Part shown: one piece after another, positions 35,067 to 45,023 of the stretch
Numbering within the stretch: position 1 is the stretch's first letter
Layout of the letters: every line of letters starts with the position of its first letter
NCBI GenBank assembly: GCA_012516175.1
Contig: JAAYWZ010000002.1
Span: 1-51,398 of the forward strand
Source: Bacilli bacterium
GTDB lineage: Bacteria; Bacillota_I; Bacilli_A; Haloplasmatales; Haloplasmataceae
Length of the DNA: 51,398 nt
Direction of reading: 5' to 3'
Notes under the pieces: model-generated
Told to the model about the DNA's origin: nothing
Seen by the model: the letters and a program-made list of their open reading frames with translations, nothing else
The model's database searches: none
Translations under genes and position numbers: made by a program

Positions 35067-35074
35067 TATTTACT

Positions 35075-35803
35075 TTAAAAAGAATGTTTAGTAAATTCGT
35101 ATAAGGCAATACCTACTGCGATTGATAAATTTAAGGAGTCGATTGTTTTTAAGTGCGGGATTACGACACTAGTGCCCACATTTGAAAAACTATTATCTAA
35201 TCCCTTTGCCTCATTCCCAAAAACTAATCCAAAAGGTTCTGGTTGTATTTTAACATCTTGGATCTTTAATTTGCCATTTAGCATGAAAGGATAAAAATGA
35301 TGCTTGGTAAATTGATTTTGATACTCAGTAAAATCATTGAAATAGGTAAAATTAATGTTAAATAAGGCACCCATAGATGCTCTGATTGTTTTGGGATCAA
35401 AAATATCAACTGCTGGTTTAATAATCGCGATATCGCGAATTCCAAAGCCCAAACTTGTTCTTATAATGGTTCCTAGATTACCTGAGTCACTTGGATTTAC
35501 AAGTACTACATGATTATCATTTTTACTTAATACAGGTTGGTATTTTTCAAAGATGCCAATCGCAAAGCAGTTTTCTTTAGGAGAGAGTTTTTCAATTAAC
35601 TTATCGTTAAACTCATATGGTATCTTTTTATCTTTACATAAAGAAATTATTTTATTTATTCCTTCTGATTCCTTGGCTTTTGTGTGTAAAAAAACAGTGA
35701 TGACGTGATTAGCTTGATGATTTAAGAGTTCAATGGTTAAAAAACTACCCAAGGTATATGAATAATCTAAATCCTTTTTATAAGTTCTTATTTTAGTAGT
35801 CAT
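35075..35803 (-). CDS. SpoU/TrmH family RNA methyltransferase
   Basis: 242 residues. An N-terminal L30e-like substrate-binding part (1-90) is followed by the SPOUT knot domain with the three family motifs: NPSDSGNLGTIIRTSLGFGI (motif 1), LVFGNEAKGLD (motif 2) and IPHLKTIDSLNLSIAVGIALYEF (motif 3). It 2'-O-methylates a ribose in rRNA or tRNA using S-adenosylmethionine; the target cannot be assigned. TTATAAT lies upstream but the -35 box is poor. Confidence 0.92.
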   Translation of the reverse strand: MTTKIRTYKKDLDYSYTLGSFLTIELLNHQANHVITVFLHTKAKESEGINKIISLCKDKKIPYEFNDKLIEKLSPKENCFAIGIFEKYQPVLSKNDNHVVLVNPSDSGNLGTIIRTSLGFGIRDIAIIKPAVDIFDPKTIRASMGALFNINFTYFNDFTEYQNQFTKHHFYPFMLNGKLKIQDVKIQPEPFGLVFGNEAKGLDNSFSNVGTSVVIPHLKTIDSLNLSIAVGIALYEFTKHSF

Positions 35804-35920
35804 AATTTCACTCCATTTCGTGATTATTATAACACTAAATTACAAAGGGTAAAAGTTACTAAAAATAAATAACCTTATAAAACATTTTGGAATTGTTCAT
35901 AATATTATTGAGGTGATTTG

Positions 35921-36265
35921 ATGCTGAAAAAAATCGGATTAGTCATCGCAAGTTGTTTTACTCTACTTTTCACAATGAATAATTATACTTTTGCTAATCA
36001 AATTCGACCTGAAGTAGTAGAACCACAGGATCGCTTCACCAGTGAAGACAAACGGATTCTAAAAGAAAAAATGGATGAGCTTAAACATAAGTATTTCTCG
36101 AACTGGAAAAACATGACAAAGGATGAAAGAAAACAGGCGCTTAAACAATACGAATTAGAACTTGATAAGTTTTGTAAGGAAAAGTATGGGTTAAGTTTCT
36201 CCGAATTAAAAGAAAAATATCCTAGTTATTTTAAACGTAAATATAATAAGAAAAAGGTATCATGA
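35921..36265 (+). CDS. Small secreted protein of unknown function
   Basis: 114 residues. A signal peptide covers about residues 1-26 (MLKKIGLVIASCFTLLF... ending TFANQ). The mature part is short, helical and very rich in Lys and Glu (residues 40-114), ending in a basic KRKYNKKK tail. No family recognised. The ATG at 35921 follows GAGGTG; a TTG one codon upstream is less likely. It has its own terminator. The mature protein is strongly basic at its C terminus, which would fit wall or DNA contact, but this is only inference. Confidence 0.75.
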   Translation: MLKKIGLVIASCFTLLFTMNNYTFANQIRPEVVEPQDRFTSEDKRILKEKMDELKHKYFSNWKNMTKDERKQALKQYELELDKFCKEKYGLSFSELKEKYPSYFKRKYNKKKVS

Positions 36266-36284
36266 ACATCATGATACCTTTTCA
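36250..36284 (+). terminator. Terminator after small secreted protein gene
   Basis: AAAAGGTATCATGA/TCATGATACCTTTT with a 3-base loop. It overlaps the stop codon and is near symmetrical, so it may also end the convergent gene. Confidence 0.88.
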
Positions 36285-36289
36285 TGTTC

Positions 36290-36817
36290 TTAGTTATGGA
36301 GTTGTTTAATCTTTTCACTACCAATAACTGAGTATTTAAAGAAAGCGAAGATTGCGATTAGAATTGCGAGAATTAATAAATAGACACCATATTGATATTT
36401 CAGGGCTACCGCAATAATCGCAATGTAAAATAAGATGGTTGCGATCTTTCCATAAATATTGGCAGGAATAATTACTTTTTCTTTTTTCGTATATAATAAG
36501 AAACCACCAATAATCATTGTCATTTCTTTAATACCATAGATGACAATGAATAATACAGGAAGATGTTTATCTATGGTAAAACATGCCAATACAGTAAGCT
36601 GCATAATTTTATCTGCAAAAGGGTCAAGCACTTGCCCAAGTTTCGTAATCAAATTATATTTTCTCGCAATATAACCATCGATAACATCTGTAAATCCTGC
36701 CACAACGAATACAATTAAAGCTAGATACAGATTATAAGTTAGTGAAGAAAAATAAACTAGCACAAATACTGGTACTAATATGAGGCGAAAGATAGTTAGA
36801 ATATTGGGGATATTCAT
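36290..36817 (-). CDS. CDP-alcohol phosphatidyltransferase, PgsA paralogue
   Basis: 175 residues, about five to six membrane segments. The family motif DGYIARKYNLITKLGQVLDPFADK near residues 45-68 is intact (D-G-x2-A-R-x8-G-x3-D-x3-D). It is 25 residues shorter than the pgsA product at 17240 and diverged. It could make phosphatidylglycerol phosphate, cardiolipin or another phospholipid from a CDP-linked donor; the alcohol is unknown. The ATG at 36817 follows GAGGTG; a GTG three codons upstream overlaps that site. Confidence 0.87.
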   Translation of the reverse strand: MNIPNILTIFRLILVPVFVLVYFSSLTYNLYLALIVFVVAGFTDVIDGYIARKYNLITKLGQVLDPFADKIMQLTVLACFTIDKHLPVLFIVIYGIKEMTMIIGGFLLYTKKEKVIIPANIYGKIATILFYIAIIAVALKYQYGVYLLILAILIAIFAFFKYSVIGSEKIKQLHN

Positions 36818-36904
36818 GTTTATCACCTCAGTTTTTGCAACTTAAAGTTACTTCTCCACTACTAATTCTTCATTACTATGTATATTTTAAAAATTTTATG
36901 ATTA

Positions 36905-38092
36905 TTATATAATGTTTAATTCTTTACCAACTTTTTCGATGATGCGCACTGCTTCATCTAACTCAGCTTTTGTATGAACAGCACTAATCATACATCTAAT
37001 CCGACCCGTCCCTTTAGGTACAGTTGGATATACAATACCAGAAACAAAGACACCATTTTCTAATAAAGTTTTAGAGAATTGCATCGTTTTCGCTTCATCG
37101 CCAACGATAATTGGGGTAATCGGTGTTTGACTATGACCAGTATTAAATCCTAAACTTGCGACTTGTTCTTTAAAGTAACGAGCATTATCCCACAAACGAT
37201 CAGTATACTCGCTTGTTTCCATTAAAATCTTAACAGATTCAATGATTGCGCCAACAGCTGCTGGTGGTAGTGATGTGGAGAAGAGAATTGGCCTACCACG
37301 ATGTAAGAGCCATTCTTTCATTGTTTTACTACCAGCAACATAACCACCTACGACACCAATGGCTTTCGATAGTGTACCTATACTAAAATCAACTTTACCA
37401 TGTAAACCGAAGTGATCGACAGTACCACGACCATTTTCCCCTAATACACCGGAGCCATGGGCATCGTCGACATAAGTTAAACATTCATATTTTTCCGCTA
37501 ACTCAACAATTTCTGGTAATTTGGCAATATCACCATCCATCGAAAATACTCCATCTGTCACAATCAGGACATTCCGATAGAGATGGCGTTTTTCTTTAAG
37601 AAGGTTTTCCAAATCTTCCATATCACCATGTTTATATATAGCTTTATCAGCACGTGATAATCTTACCCCATCGATGATCGAAGCATGATTTAATTCATCA
37701 GAAATGATTAAATCACCTTTTTCGGTTATCGCTTGAATCGTACCGAGATTACACATAAAGCCAGATTGGAAAACGCAGACTGCTTCTTCACGTTTAAATT
37801 CAGCTAGTACGCGTTCTAGTTCTTCATGTAAATCCATGTTACCAACAATAGTTCTAACAGCGCCGCTACCAGCACCATATTTTTCGATAGCCTCGATTGC
37901 GGCTTTTTTCACTCTTTCATGATTAGCTAAACCCAAATAATTATTACTAGAAAGGTTAATTACTTCTTTACCATTTAAATTGATAACACCATCACAGGGG
38001 CCGTAATTAATTGGTAAAACTCGATAAACACCGTCTGATTTTAACTCTTCGATTTTTTCTTTTAAAAAAGTTAACTCATGGACATTACTCAT
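36905..38092 (-). CDS. kbl: Glycine C-acetyltransferase (2-amino-3-ketobutyrate CoA ligase)
   Basis: 395 residues of the alpha-oxoamine synthase family. [16 protein letters not shown], the substrate region [16 protein letters not shown], the PLP-binding DDAHGSG and the PLP lysine in [16 protein letters not shown] are all present. It splits 2-amino-3-ketobutyrate with CoA into glycine and acetyl-CoA, the second step of threonine breakdown. It follows tdh by 19 bases; AGGAGC precedes the ATG. Glycine so formed feeds the cleavage system encoded just upstream. Confidence 0.95.
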   Translation of the reverse strand: MSNVHELTFLKEKIEELKSDGVYRVLPINYGPCDGVINLNGKEVINLSSNNYLGLANHERVKKAAIEAIEKYGAGSGAVRTIVGNMDLHEELERVLAEFKREEAVCVFQSGFMCNLGTIQAITEKGDLIISDELNHASIIDGVRLSRADKAIYKHGDMEDLENLLKEKRHLYRNVLIVTDGVFSMDGDIAKLPEIVELAEKYECLTYVDDAHGSGVLGENGRGTVDHFGLHGKVDFSIGTLSKAIGVVGGYVAGSKTMKEWLLHRGRPILFSTSLPPAAVGAIIESVKILMETSEYTDRLWDNARYFKEQVASLGFNTGHSQTPITPIIVGDEAKTMQFSKTLLENGVFVSGIVYPTVPKGTGRIRCMISAVHTKAELDEAVRIIEKVGKELNII

Positions 38093-38111
38093 GGATAATC
38101 GCTCCTTATCT

Positions 38112-39155
38112 TCATGGAATTAAAGCAATCTTACCGCTATTGCCACTCTTCATGACTTCCATTGCCTTATCAATCTCAGTTAGTTTAAAAGTATGAGTGA
38201 CAATCTTATCTAAATCTAATCTTCGTAATAGTCCTTTAACTTGATGCCATGTATCAAACATGATTCTTCCTGTTACACCATAAATGGTTAGTCCTTTAAA
38301 GACAACATCATTACTTAGGTCAATTTCAATATTCTTACTAGGGATACCTAAAATACTCATGAACCCACCAAGTCGCATATACTTAAAGGCTTGTTCAATA
38401 GCTTGTTTATTGCCAGAGAATTCACCTAGTACTTCCACACCTAGACCATCAGTTTCTGCAAGAACACGACTTATGACATCTTCTTTTAACGGGTTAATAA
38501 CGACATCTGCACCAAGCTCTTTTGCCAATTTAGCGCGGTATTCATTTATCTCAATCGCAATGATCTTAGAAGCACCAACCGCTTTAGCGAGATTAACTGC
38601 CATTAAACCAATTGGACCACAACCGAGAACTGCTACTGTACGTCCCACAATGTCAAAATGAAGCATAGTATGAACCGCATTTCCTAGCGGTTCTTGAATC
38701 GAGAGGAACCGTGGGTCAATAGTTGGATCGTTGATAATAAGATTCTTAGCTGGGATTTTAACATATTCGGCAAAACATCCATCAGTATCAACCCCAATGA
38801 TTTGCGTATGTTGACAAATATGCCCTCTTCCTGACCGACAGAATTCACAGTTGTCACAGACTATGTGTGTTTCGCAGGAAACAATATCACCAACTTTGAC
38901 TCTGGTCACATTCTTTCCAACTTCTACTACTTCACCAGCTAATTCATGACCCATAATAATCGGTGGCTTTACACGCTTTTGACTCCATGCATCCCAACTA
39001 TAAATGTGGTAATCAGTACCACAAATGGCAGTAGCTAATACTTTGATTAATACTTCATCATCACTTATTACAGGTATAGGCTTTCTGGTAATTGTTATTC
39101 CTGGTTCACTTTTATCTTTGACCAAAGCCAACATATCTTTACTACTATTAATCAA
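38112..39155 (-). CDS. tdh: L-threonine 3-dehydrogenase
   Basis: 347 residues of the zinc alcohol dehydrogenase family. Catalytic zinc ligands are in [12 protein letters not shown] and MGHELAGEV; the structural zinc site has four Cys in [15 protein letters not shown]. The NAD-binding [18 protein letters not shown] lies near residue 172. It oxidises threonine to 2-amino-3-ketobutyrate with NAD. The start is a TTG at 39155 with GGGGG 7 bases upstream; no ATG fits as well. It is first gene of a tdh-kbl operon with its own promoter. In Bacillus tdh-kbl follows spoVS; here it has moved beside the glycine cleavage genes. Confidence 0.95.
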   Translation of the reverse strand: MINSSKDMLALVKDKSEPGITITRKPIPVISDDEVLIKVLATAICGTDYHIYSWDAWSQKRVKPPIIMGHELAGEVVEVGKNVTRVKVGDIVSCETHIVCDNCEFCRSGRGHICQHTQIIGVDTDGCFAEYVKIPAKNLIINDPTIDPRFLSIQEPLGNAVHTMLHFDIVGRTVAVLGCGPIGLMAVNLAKAVGASKIIAIEINEYRAKLAKELGADVVINPLKEDVISRVLAETDGLGVEVLGEFSGNKQAIEQAFKYMRLGGFMSILGIPSKNIEIDLSNDVVFKGLTIYGVTGRIMFDTWHQVKGLLRRLDLDKIVTHTFKLTEIDKAMEVMKSGNSGKIALIP

Positions 39156-39190
39156 TTTTTGTCCCCCTTTATGTAAGCACTATCATTTTT

Positions 39191-39219
39191 ATTATAACAC
39201 AATTGTTTGGCTTTGACAT
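39191..39219 (-). promoter_or_regulatory. Promoter of tdh-kbl
   Basis: ATGTCA (39219-39214), a 17-base spacer and a perfect TATAAT (39196-39191). Confidence 0.68.
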
Positions 39220-39235
39220 AAAAAGGTGATGGTTT

Positions 39236-39272
39236 TCAAAAGAAAATGTTTCCCAAAGTCTTGGGAAACATT
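39236..39272 (-). terminator. Terminator after lpd
   Basis: AATGTTTCCCAA/TTGGGAAACATT-type stem (about 11 bp) followed by TTCTTTTG on the minus strand; it closes the gcv operon before tdh-kbl. Confidence 0.85.
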
Positions 39273-39278
39273 CACATT

Positions 39279-40640
39279 TTATATCAAGCCACGGATTGCT
39301 TCAAGAATTGCTTCTGGTAAAGTTGGATGAGCATGAATTATGTTAATTGCTTCCGTTAATGGGATCTTTCTTTCAATTAAGATTGTGGCTGCTTGAATTA
39401 ATGATGAAGCATCAGGTCCAATAATATGACAACCAGTTAAAGTATTATCTGCACTAATTACTTTCACAAAGCCATCCACTTCACCCATCGTTTGTGCTTT
39501 ACCACTGGCTCTAAAAAGATACTTATTCGTTTTTATCTCTCCATAGCGTGTCTTAGCTTCTTCTTCCGTTAATCCAACAACAGCAACTTCGGGGAAAGTA
39601 AAGACACAACTAGGGATTACTTGGAAGCTAGTATTGTTTTCTTTGCCTAATAGATGATCTAAGGCTTTAAAACTTTGGAAAGTAGCTACATGGGCTAACA
39701 TGTTACTACCTGTAACATCACCCACTGCATAAATATGCTCAATTGTGGTTTGCATATGTTCATTTACCACAATACCATTCTTATCATATAAGACATTAAT
39801 CTTATCAAGATTCAATCCATCAAAGTAGGCTTTTCTACCCGTCGCTATGAGGATATACTCTGCTCGATCCGCGAATTCTTTACCTTTTTTGGTTTTGCCA
39901 GTAAGCACTAACCCATTTTCAATTTGTTCAATTTTCTCAACCAACGCATCATTGTTTATCTCGATGCCCCGTTTCTTAAGTAAAGCTTTTAACCGCGTTG
40001 AGATTTCATTATCAAACATCGGAAGAATACGGTCCATATATTCATAAATTGTTACTTCAGAACCCAGCTCACGGAAGATACTCGCAAATTCAATTCCGAT
40101 TACCCCACCACCAACGATGATTAATTTTGTTGGTATCTTATTTATCGCAAGAAGTTCTTTACTGGTTACTACATTAGGTAAATCAATTCCAGAAATTTTG
40201 ATTGTTTTTTCCACAGAACCTGTCGCGATAATAAAGTAGTTAGCGGTAAGCTTTTGTTCATTTTCACCATTTTTTACAAGAATAGTATGGTCATCGAGAA
40301 AACTTGCTTCTCCATTTATAATCTCGACATTACTCTTTTCTAACATCATCTTGATATTACTGCGTAGGTTATTTACGATACTCTCTTTACGTGCCTGGAT
40401 TTGTGAAAAATTAATTTCATATTGAACATTATTAAAACCAAATTCTAGAGCTTCTGTTAGAGTTTTATGGACAAGGGCGCTTTTATATAATGCCTTCGTA
40501 GGAATACAACCATGATTTAAACAGGTCCCTCCTAATTCACCCTTTTCCACGATAGCGACCTTTAAGCCATGTAAACTTGCTTTAATTGCGACTTCATATC
40601 CCCCTGGTCCAGCACCGATGACGATTAGATCCTTATTCAT
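39279..40640 (-). CDS. lpdA: Dihydrolipoyl dehydrogenase (L protein)
   Basis: 453 residues. FAD-binding [16 protein letters not shown] at the N terminus; the redox disulphide in [15 protein letters not shown]; the NAD-binding [22 protein letters not shown]; the second FAD segment [14 protein letters not shown]; and the C-terminal [10 protein letters not shown] with the catalytic His. It reoxidises dihydrolipoamide on GcvH, making NADH. The ATG at 40640 overlaps gcvPB by 8 bases; another ATG four codons up has no ribosome binding site. Its place as last gene of the gcv operon argues for use in glycine cleavage rather than in a 2-oxoacid dehydrogenase. Confidence 0.95.
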   Translation of the reverse strand: MNKDLIVIGAGPGGYEVAIKASLHGLKVAIVEKGELGGTCLNHGCIPTKALYKSALVHKTLTEALEFGFNNVQYEINFSQIQARKESIVNNLRSNIKMMLEKSNVEIINGEASFLDDHTILVKNGENEQKLTANYFIIATGSVEKTIKISGIDLPNVVTSKELLAINKIPTKLIIVGGGVIGIEFASIFRELGSEVTIYEYMDRILPMFDNEISTRLKALLKKRGIEINNDALVEKIEQIENGLVLTGKTKKGKEFADRAEYILIATGRKAYFDGLNLDKINVLYDKNGIVVNEHMQTTIEHIYAVGDVTGSNMLAHVATFQSFKALDHLLGKENNTSFQVIPSCVFTFPEVAVVGLTEEEAKTRYGEIKTNKYLFRASGKAQTMGEVDGFVKVISADNTLTGCHIIGPDASSLIQAATILIERKIPLTEAINIIHAHPTLPEAILEAIRGLI

Positions 40641-42090
40641 GGGGCTCTTCATATTTAAGGATTGGATTGCGTGCTGCCTTAGCTTCGTCTAAGCGTCTAA
40701 CCGGTGTGCTATAAGGGGCATGTTTTAAGTATTCAGGATCTTCTTTAGCGATTTGTGCAATCTTTTTCATAATAGAAACGAATTCATTTAGTGTTTCTAG
40801 GCTTTCTGTTTCTGTTGGTTCTATCATAATAGCTTGGTCGACAATTAATGGGAAATAAATTGTAGGTGCATGATAGCCAAATTCCAGCAAACCTTTGGCA
40901 ACATCTAATGCCGTAACTCCAGTAGATTTATCGTTTAAGCCACTAAAGACGCATTCATGCTTACAAATTCCATCAATCGCAAGTAAATAATCATCTTTAA
41001 GTTTAGTTTCAAGATAATTCGCATTTAAAACTGCCATGCGACTAGCATGTTTTAACCCAACCTTCCCCATCGTTAAGATGTAGGTATAGGCTCTAACTAA
41101 AACACCAAAGTTACCATAGAAGTTGCCTAACCGACCTATAGAATCAGGGCAATCACAATTTAATATATATTTATTATCTTTAAACTCGATATGAGGTTTT
41201 GGTAAGAATTCCACCAAGTGTTTCCTAACCCCAACGGGACCACTACCTGGCCCACCACCACCATGTGGTGTTGAGAAGGTCTTATGGAGATTCAAATGGA
41301 TGATGTCAAAGCCCATATCTCCAGGTCTTACTTCACCCATTATCGCATTCAAGTTAGCACCATCATAATATAATAATCCGCCCGCTTCATGTACTAAACG
41401 TGTGATTTCTAAGATGTCTTTTTCAAAAATACCTAATGTATTGGGGTTAGTAAGCATTATTCCCGCAATTTCATCATTTAAAGCAGCTTTTAATGCTTCA
41501 AGATTTACAGTGCCATCTTCATTAGATTTGATTTCCACAATATCAAATCCAGCAATCGCCGCACTAGCTGGATTTGTACCATGAGCACTATCAGGTACGA
41601 TGACTTTAGTTCGTTTAAAGTCTTTATGCTTTTCATGATATGCTTTCATAATCATCATACCAGCTAATTCTCCATGTGCTCCCGCAAATGGAGTTAAAGA
41701 GACCTTAGCCATTCCCGTAATTTCCGCTAGGAACTCACTTAATTCATACATTAGTTTAAGTGCACCTTGCACAGTATTTTCATCTTGGAGAGGATGCAAG
41801 GTTTGAAAGAAGGTAGCCATATCTTCATTAATTTTAGGATTGTACTTCATCGTACAAGAACCTAACGGATAAAAACCTGTATCAACTCCATAATTCTTAT
41901 TAGAAATATTGACGTAATGACGCATGATGTCATTTTCACTAACTTCAGGTAATCTATTATCAGTTTTTCTTTGAAGATTTTCAGGTATTAAATTATTGAT
42001 ATCTTCCATTTCAACATCTAAAGGTGGGAGGGAATAACCGCGCCTTCCAGGACGGGATAGTTCGAATATTAACTTATCGTAATTACGCAT
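40633..42090 (-). CDS. gcvPB: Glycine dehydrogenase (decarboxylating) subunit 2
   Basis: 485 residues, the C-terminal half of P protein. The PLP lysine lies in [25 protein letters not shown] near residue 275. Upstream are [10 protein letters not shown] and [13 protein letters not shown]. With subunit 1 it decarboxylates glycine and passes the aminomethyl group to lipoyl-GcvH. GGAGGG precedes the ATG, which lies inside the stop region of gcvPA (1-base overlap, TAATG type). Confidence 0.96.
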   Translation of the reverse strand: MRNYDKLIFELSRPGRRGYSLPPLDVEMEDINNLIPENLQRKTDNRLPEVSENDIMRHYVNISNKNYGVDTGFYPLGSCTMKYNPKINEDMATFFQTLHPLQDENTVQGALKLMYELSEFLAEITGMAKVSLTPFAGAHGELAGMMIMKAYHEKHKDFKRTKVIVPDSAHGTNPASAAIAGFDIVEIKSNEDGTVNLEALKAALNDEIAGIMLTNPNTLGIFEKDILEITRLVHEAGGLLYYDGANLNAIMGEVRPGDMGFDIIHLNLHKTFSTPHGGGGPGSGPVGVRKHLVEFLPKPHIEFKDNKYILNCDCPDSIGRLGNFYGNFGVLVRAYTYILTMGKVGLKHASRMAVLNANYLETKLKDDYLLAIDGICKHECVFSGLNDKSTGVTALDVAKGLLEFGYHAPTIYFPLIVDQAIMIEPTETESLETLNEFVSIMKKIAQIAKEDPEYLKHAPYSTPVRRLDEAKAARNPILKYEEPHE

Positions 42091-43430
42091 TATTTCAACC
42101 CTCCTAATACTTGAACTAAACGATCGATTTCAGCTTTCGTCCGTTTTTCGGTAACACAGAAGAGAATGTGATTCTTTAATTCTTCATAATAAATGCCTAA
42201 ATGTACTCCTGCCATCATGTTTTCTTTTAATAAAGCTTCTTTTATAACTTCATAGTCGACATTGGTCTTTACGACGAACTCATTAAAGAATGGCGATGTA
42301 AATACAGGCTCAAAGTTAGGTAGAGCAGTAATCTTTTTATAAGCATAATGGGCTTTTTGAATATTTTGCAGACAAACTTCCTTTAAGCCTTCCTTACCCA
42401 TGGTTGCAAGATAAACAGTAGTCATTAGTGCCATTAACGATTGGTTGGAACAAATATTAGAATTAGCTTTTTCTCTTCTAATATGTTGTTCACGGGCTTG
42501 GAGGGTAAGCACAAAGGCTCTTCTTCCATCCACATCAGTGGTTTGCCCACAAATCCGACCAGGCATCTTTCTGACATAATCTTTCTTGGTGCATAAGAAC
42601 CCTAAATATGGTCCACCAAAACTGAGCGGGATACCTAGACTTTGGGCTTCACCACAAACGATATCAGCACCGATTTCTCCTGGTGTTTTTAAAATCCCTA
42701 AACTTAAAGGATTAACCATCATGATAAGTAAACTCTTATTATCATGAATCTTTTGGACATAAGTTTCGGGGTTTTCAATTAAACCAAAGAAGTTGGGATT
42801 GCTTATAACTACACAAGCCACTTCACTATTTAGTTGCTTAACTAGTTCATCCTCAGTAACTAAACCATCTTGATGGTTGAGTAATACTACATCAAAACCA
42901 TTGTAATGACCATAGGTCTTGATGGTTTCAATCGTATGTGGATGCATAGTACTTGAAACTAATACTTTATTACGTCTTGTTATACTTGTAGCCATCATAA
43001 TTGCTTCAGCACAACTTGTAGCCCCATCATACATAGAAGCATTGCTAACATCCATACCAGTCAAGTTACATATCATCGTTTGGTACTCAAAAATGTATTG
43101 TAAAGTACCTTGAGCAATCTCTGGTTGGTATGGTGTATAGGCTGTATAATACTCAGAGCGACTTGTAATGTGCTTAATTATTGAAGGAATATAATGGTCG
43201 TAACTTCCCGCACCAATAAAATGCACTAAATTATTTGTATTTAAATCACGTAGTTCTTGTAAGCGCCGCACTACATCTAACTCACTCATGCTGTCAGGAA
43301 GATTATAATCACGGTTAAGTTTAACTTCTTCTGGAATATCTCTAAAGAAACAATCAATACTTTCGGCATTAATCTCCTTAAGCATGGTCTTGATATCTTC
43401 TTCAGTATGCGGAATGTATTTATAGGTCAT
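42090..43430 (-). CDS. gcvPA: Glycine dehydrogenase (decarboxylating) subunit 1
   Basis: 446 residues, the N-terminal half of P protein. [13 protein letters not shown] at the start, [39 protein letters not shown], and [40 protein letters not shown] in parts are all family signatures. It forms an alpha2beta2 enzyme with GcvPB. The ATG at 43430 has AAGGA 9 bases upstream; a GTG two codons earlier is too close. The split P protein is the Firmicute form. Confidence 0.95.
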   Translation of the reverse strand: MTYKYIPHTEEDIKTMLKEINAESIDCFFRDIPEEVKLNRDYNLPDSMSELDVVRRLQELRDLNTNNLVHFIGAGSYDHYIPSIIKHITSRSEYYTAYTPYQPEIAQGTLQYIFEYQTMICNLTGMDVSNASMYDGATSCAEAIMMATSITRRNKVLVSSTMHPHTIETIKTYGHYNGFDVVLLNHQDGLVTEDELVKQLNSEVACVVISNPNFFGLIENPETYVQKIHDNKSLLIMMVNPLSLGILKTPGEIGADIVCGEAQSLGIPLSFGGPYLGFLCTKKDYVRKMPGRICGQTTDVDGRRAFVLTLQAREQHIRREKANSNICSNQSLMALMTTVYLATMGKEGLKEVCLQNIQKAHYAYKKITALPNFEPVFTSPFFNEFVVKTNVDYEVIKEALLKENMMAGVHLGIYYEELKNHILFCVTEKRTKAEIDRLVQVLGGLK

Positions 43431-43448
43431 AAACACCCATCCTTTTTA

Positions 43449-43829
43449 TTATTGATTTTCGCAGAATGCTTCGTATTCAGTACTATTCATTAACTCTTCT
43501 AATTCAGATTCATTTGTTAATTCTAATACCGCAAGATAGTTTGTGTAGGGATCTTCATTTAATAATTCAGGTTGATCAGCTAGTGCTTCATTAACTTCAA
43601 CAACGACACCTGAAACTGGTGTATAAACATCACTTGCAGCCTTAACAGATTCAACTACACCTAAGACATCATTTTTTGCTAATTCAGCATCTAATTCAGG
43701 TAATTCCACATAAACAATATCACCTAATGAATGGGTCGCAAAATCAGTAATACCGATATATGCTTTATTACCTTCTACTCTAACCCACTCATGTTCTTTT
43801 GAATAATATAAACCTTCTAATACTTTCAT
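43449..43829 (-). CDS. gcvH: Glycine cleavage system H protein
   Basis: 126 residues. The lipoylated Lys63 sits in [18 protein letters not shown]. It is the shuttle carrying the aminomethyl group between P, T and L proteins. GAGGAGG precedes the ATG. It lies between gcvT and gcvPA, 12-16 bases from each. No lipoate ligase is in this window, so lipoylation must come from elsewhere. Confidence 0.97.
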   Translation of the reverse strand: MKVLEGLYYSKEHEWVRVEGNKAYIGITDFATHSLGDIVYVELPELDAELAKNDVLGVVESVKAASDVYTPVSGVVVEVNEALADQPELLNEDPYTNYLAVLELTNESELEELMNSTEYEAFCENQ

Positions 43830-43845
43830 AATGTCCTCCTCTAAA

Positions 43846-44931
43846 TTATTTATTTTTATTTAAGAATTTCTTATTAATTACTTTTGCTTCAAATAACTTG
43901 TTTCTTATGTTTACTAATACATCATTTCCTAATACTGCTTCTTCACTATTAATTAAAGCTAAGGCAACACAGAGTTCCCGTTCTGGAAGTAAATACCCTG
44001 TAGTAATCACACCTATTTCTATTTCTTCTAGATTAAATACAGGATAACCGTGTCGACATATACCTTTACGTTGTAATTCTAGTCCAACCAACTTTCTTTT
44101 TAAGCCTTCTTCTTTTTGTTTTAAGAGCGCTTCTTTACCGATAAAATCAGTATCTAACTTCACGAAATAACCTAAACCAGCTTCCAATGGGGATATTGAT
44201 TCACTTATTTCATTACCGTATAAAGGCATACCAGCCTCAAAACGTAAAGTATCGCGGGCACCTAATCCAACAGGTAAAGCACCAGCATTAATTAAAGCAC
44301 GCCAAATCTTTACTATACTTTCTCTACTGGAATAGATTTCAAAGCCATCTTCACCAGTATAACCTGTACGGCTAACAAGGCAATCTTCATCACATACCTT
44401 GAACAAATCAAAGTAGAAGTACTTCAATGAGCTTAACTCGTAGGTAGTGAATTGTTGGAGGATTTTTTCTGCATTAGGGCCTTGTAAGGCTACTTGCCCA
44501 TACTTAACTGATTTATCTTGAATAACAACGCGATAATCATCGCAGTGTTTTACAATCCATTCATAGTCTTTTAAGGTATTTGAAGCATTTACCACAAGTA
44601 AATAGTTTTCTTGATTAAACTTATACACTAATAAATCATCAACGATACCACCATGTTCATAACACATCATGGTATACATAATTTGATTATCGACGATTTT
44701 TGTAACATCTCCAGTTACTAGTTTTTGGATATAAGCTTCACTATCAGGTCCAGAAATAAAGATTTCACCCATATGACTGACATCAAATAAGCCACAATTA
44801 TTGCGTACTGAAAGGTGCTCATTAGTTATACCTGAATACTCAATTGGCATTTCCCAACCAGCAAAATCAACCATTTTGGCACCTAAAGTTAGATGTTCAT
44901 CATATAGCGGTGTACGTTTTAGTTCAGCCAA
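43846..44931 (-). CDS. gcvT: Glycine cleavage system T protein (aminomethyltransferase)
   Basis: 361 residues. [56 protein letters not shown] and [20 protein letters not shown] mark the folate-binding fold. It releases ammonia and makes 5,10-methylene-THF from aminomethyl-GcvH. First gene of gcvT-gcvH-gcvPA-gcvPB-lpd, with GGAGGA upstream. The 92 bases before it hold a promoter but no glycine riboswitch, which is the common control of gcvT operons in Firmicutes. Confidence 0.96.
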   Translation of the reverse strand: MAELKRTPLYDEHLTLGAKMVDFAGWEMPIEYSGITNEHLSVRNNCGLFDVSHMGEIFISGPDSEAYIQKLVTGDVTKIVDNQIMYTMMCYEHGGIVDDLLVYKFNQENYLLVVNASNTLKDYEWIVKHCDDYRVVIQDKSVKYGQVALQGPNAEKILQQFTTYELSSLKYFYFDLFKVCDEDCLVSRTGYTGEDGFEIYSSRESIVKIWRALINAGALPVGLGARDTLRFEAGMPLYGNEISESISPLEAGLGYFVKLDTDFIGKEALLKQKEEGLKRKLVGLELQRKGICRHGYPVFNLEEIEIGVITTGYLLPERELCVALALINSEEAVLGNDVLVNIRNKLFEAKVINKKFLNKNK

Positions 44932-44964
44932 TTCTATTCCTCCTTGTTAAATAATACTAATTAA

Positions 44965-44993
44965 ATCATACTACATTTTCACAAAGTTAACAA
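44965..44993 (-). promoter_or_regulatory. Promoter of the gcv operon
   Basis: TTGTTA (44993-44988), a 17-base spacer and TATGAT (44970-44965), about 34 bases before the gcvT start. Confidence 0.65.
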
Positions 44994-45023
44994 TTACTTT
45001 TCGCAAAAAATGAATGCGCTTTA

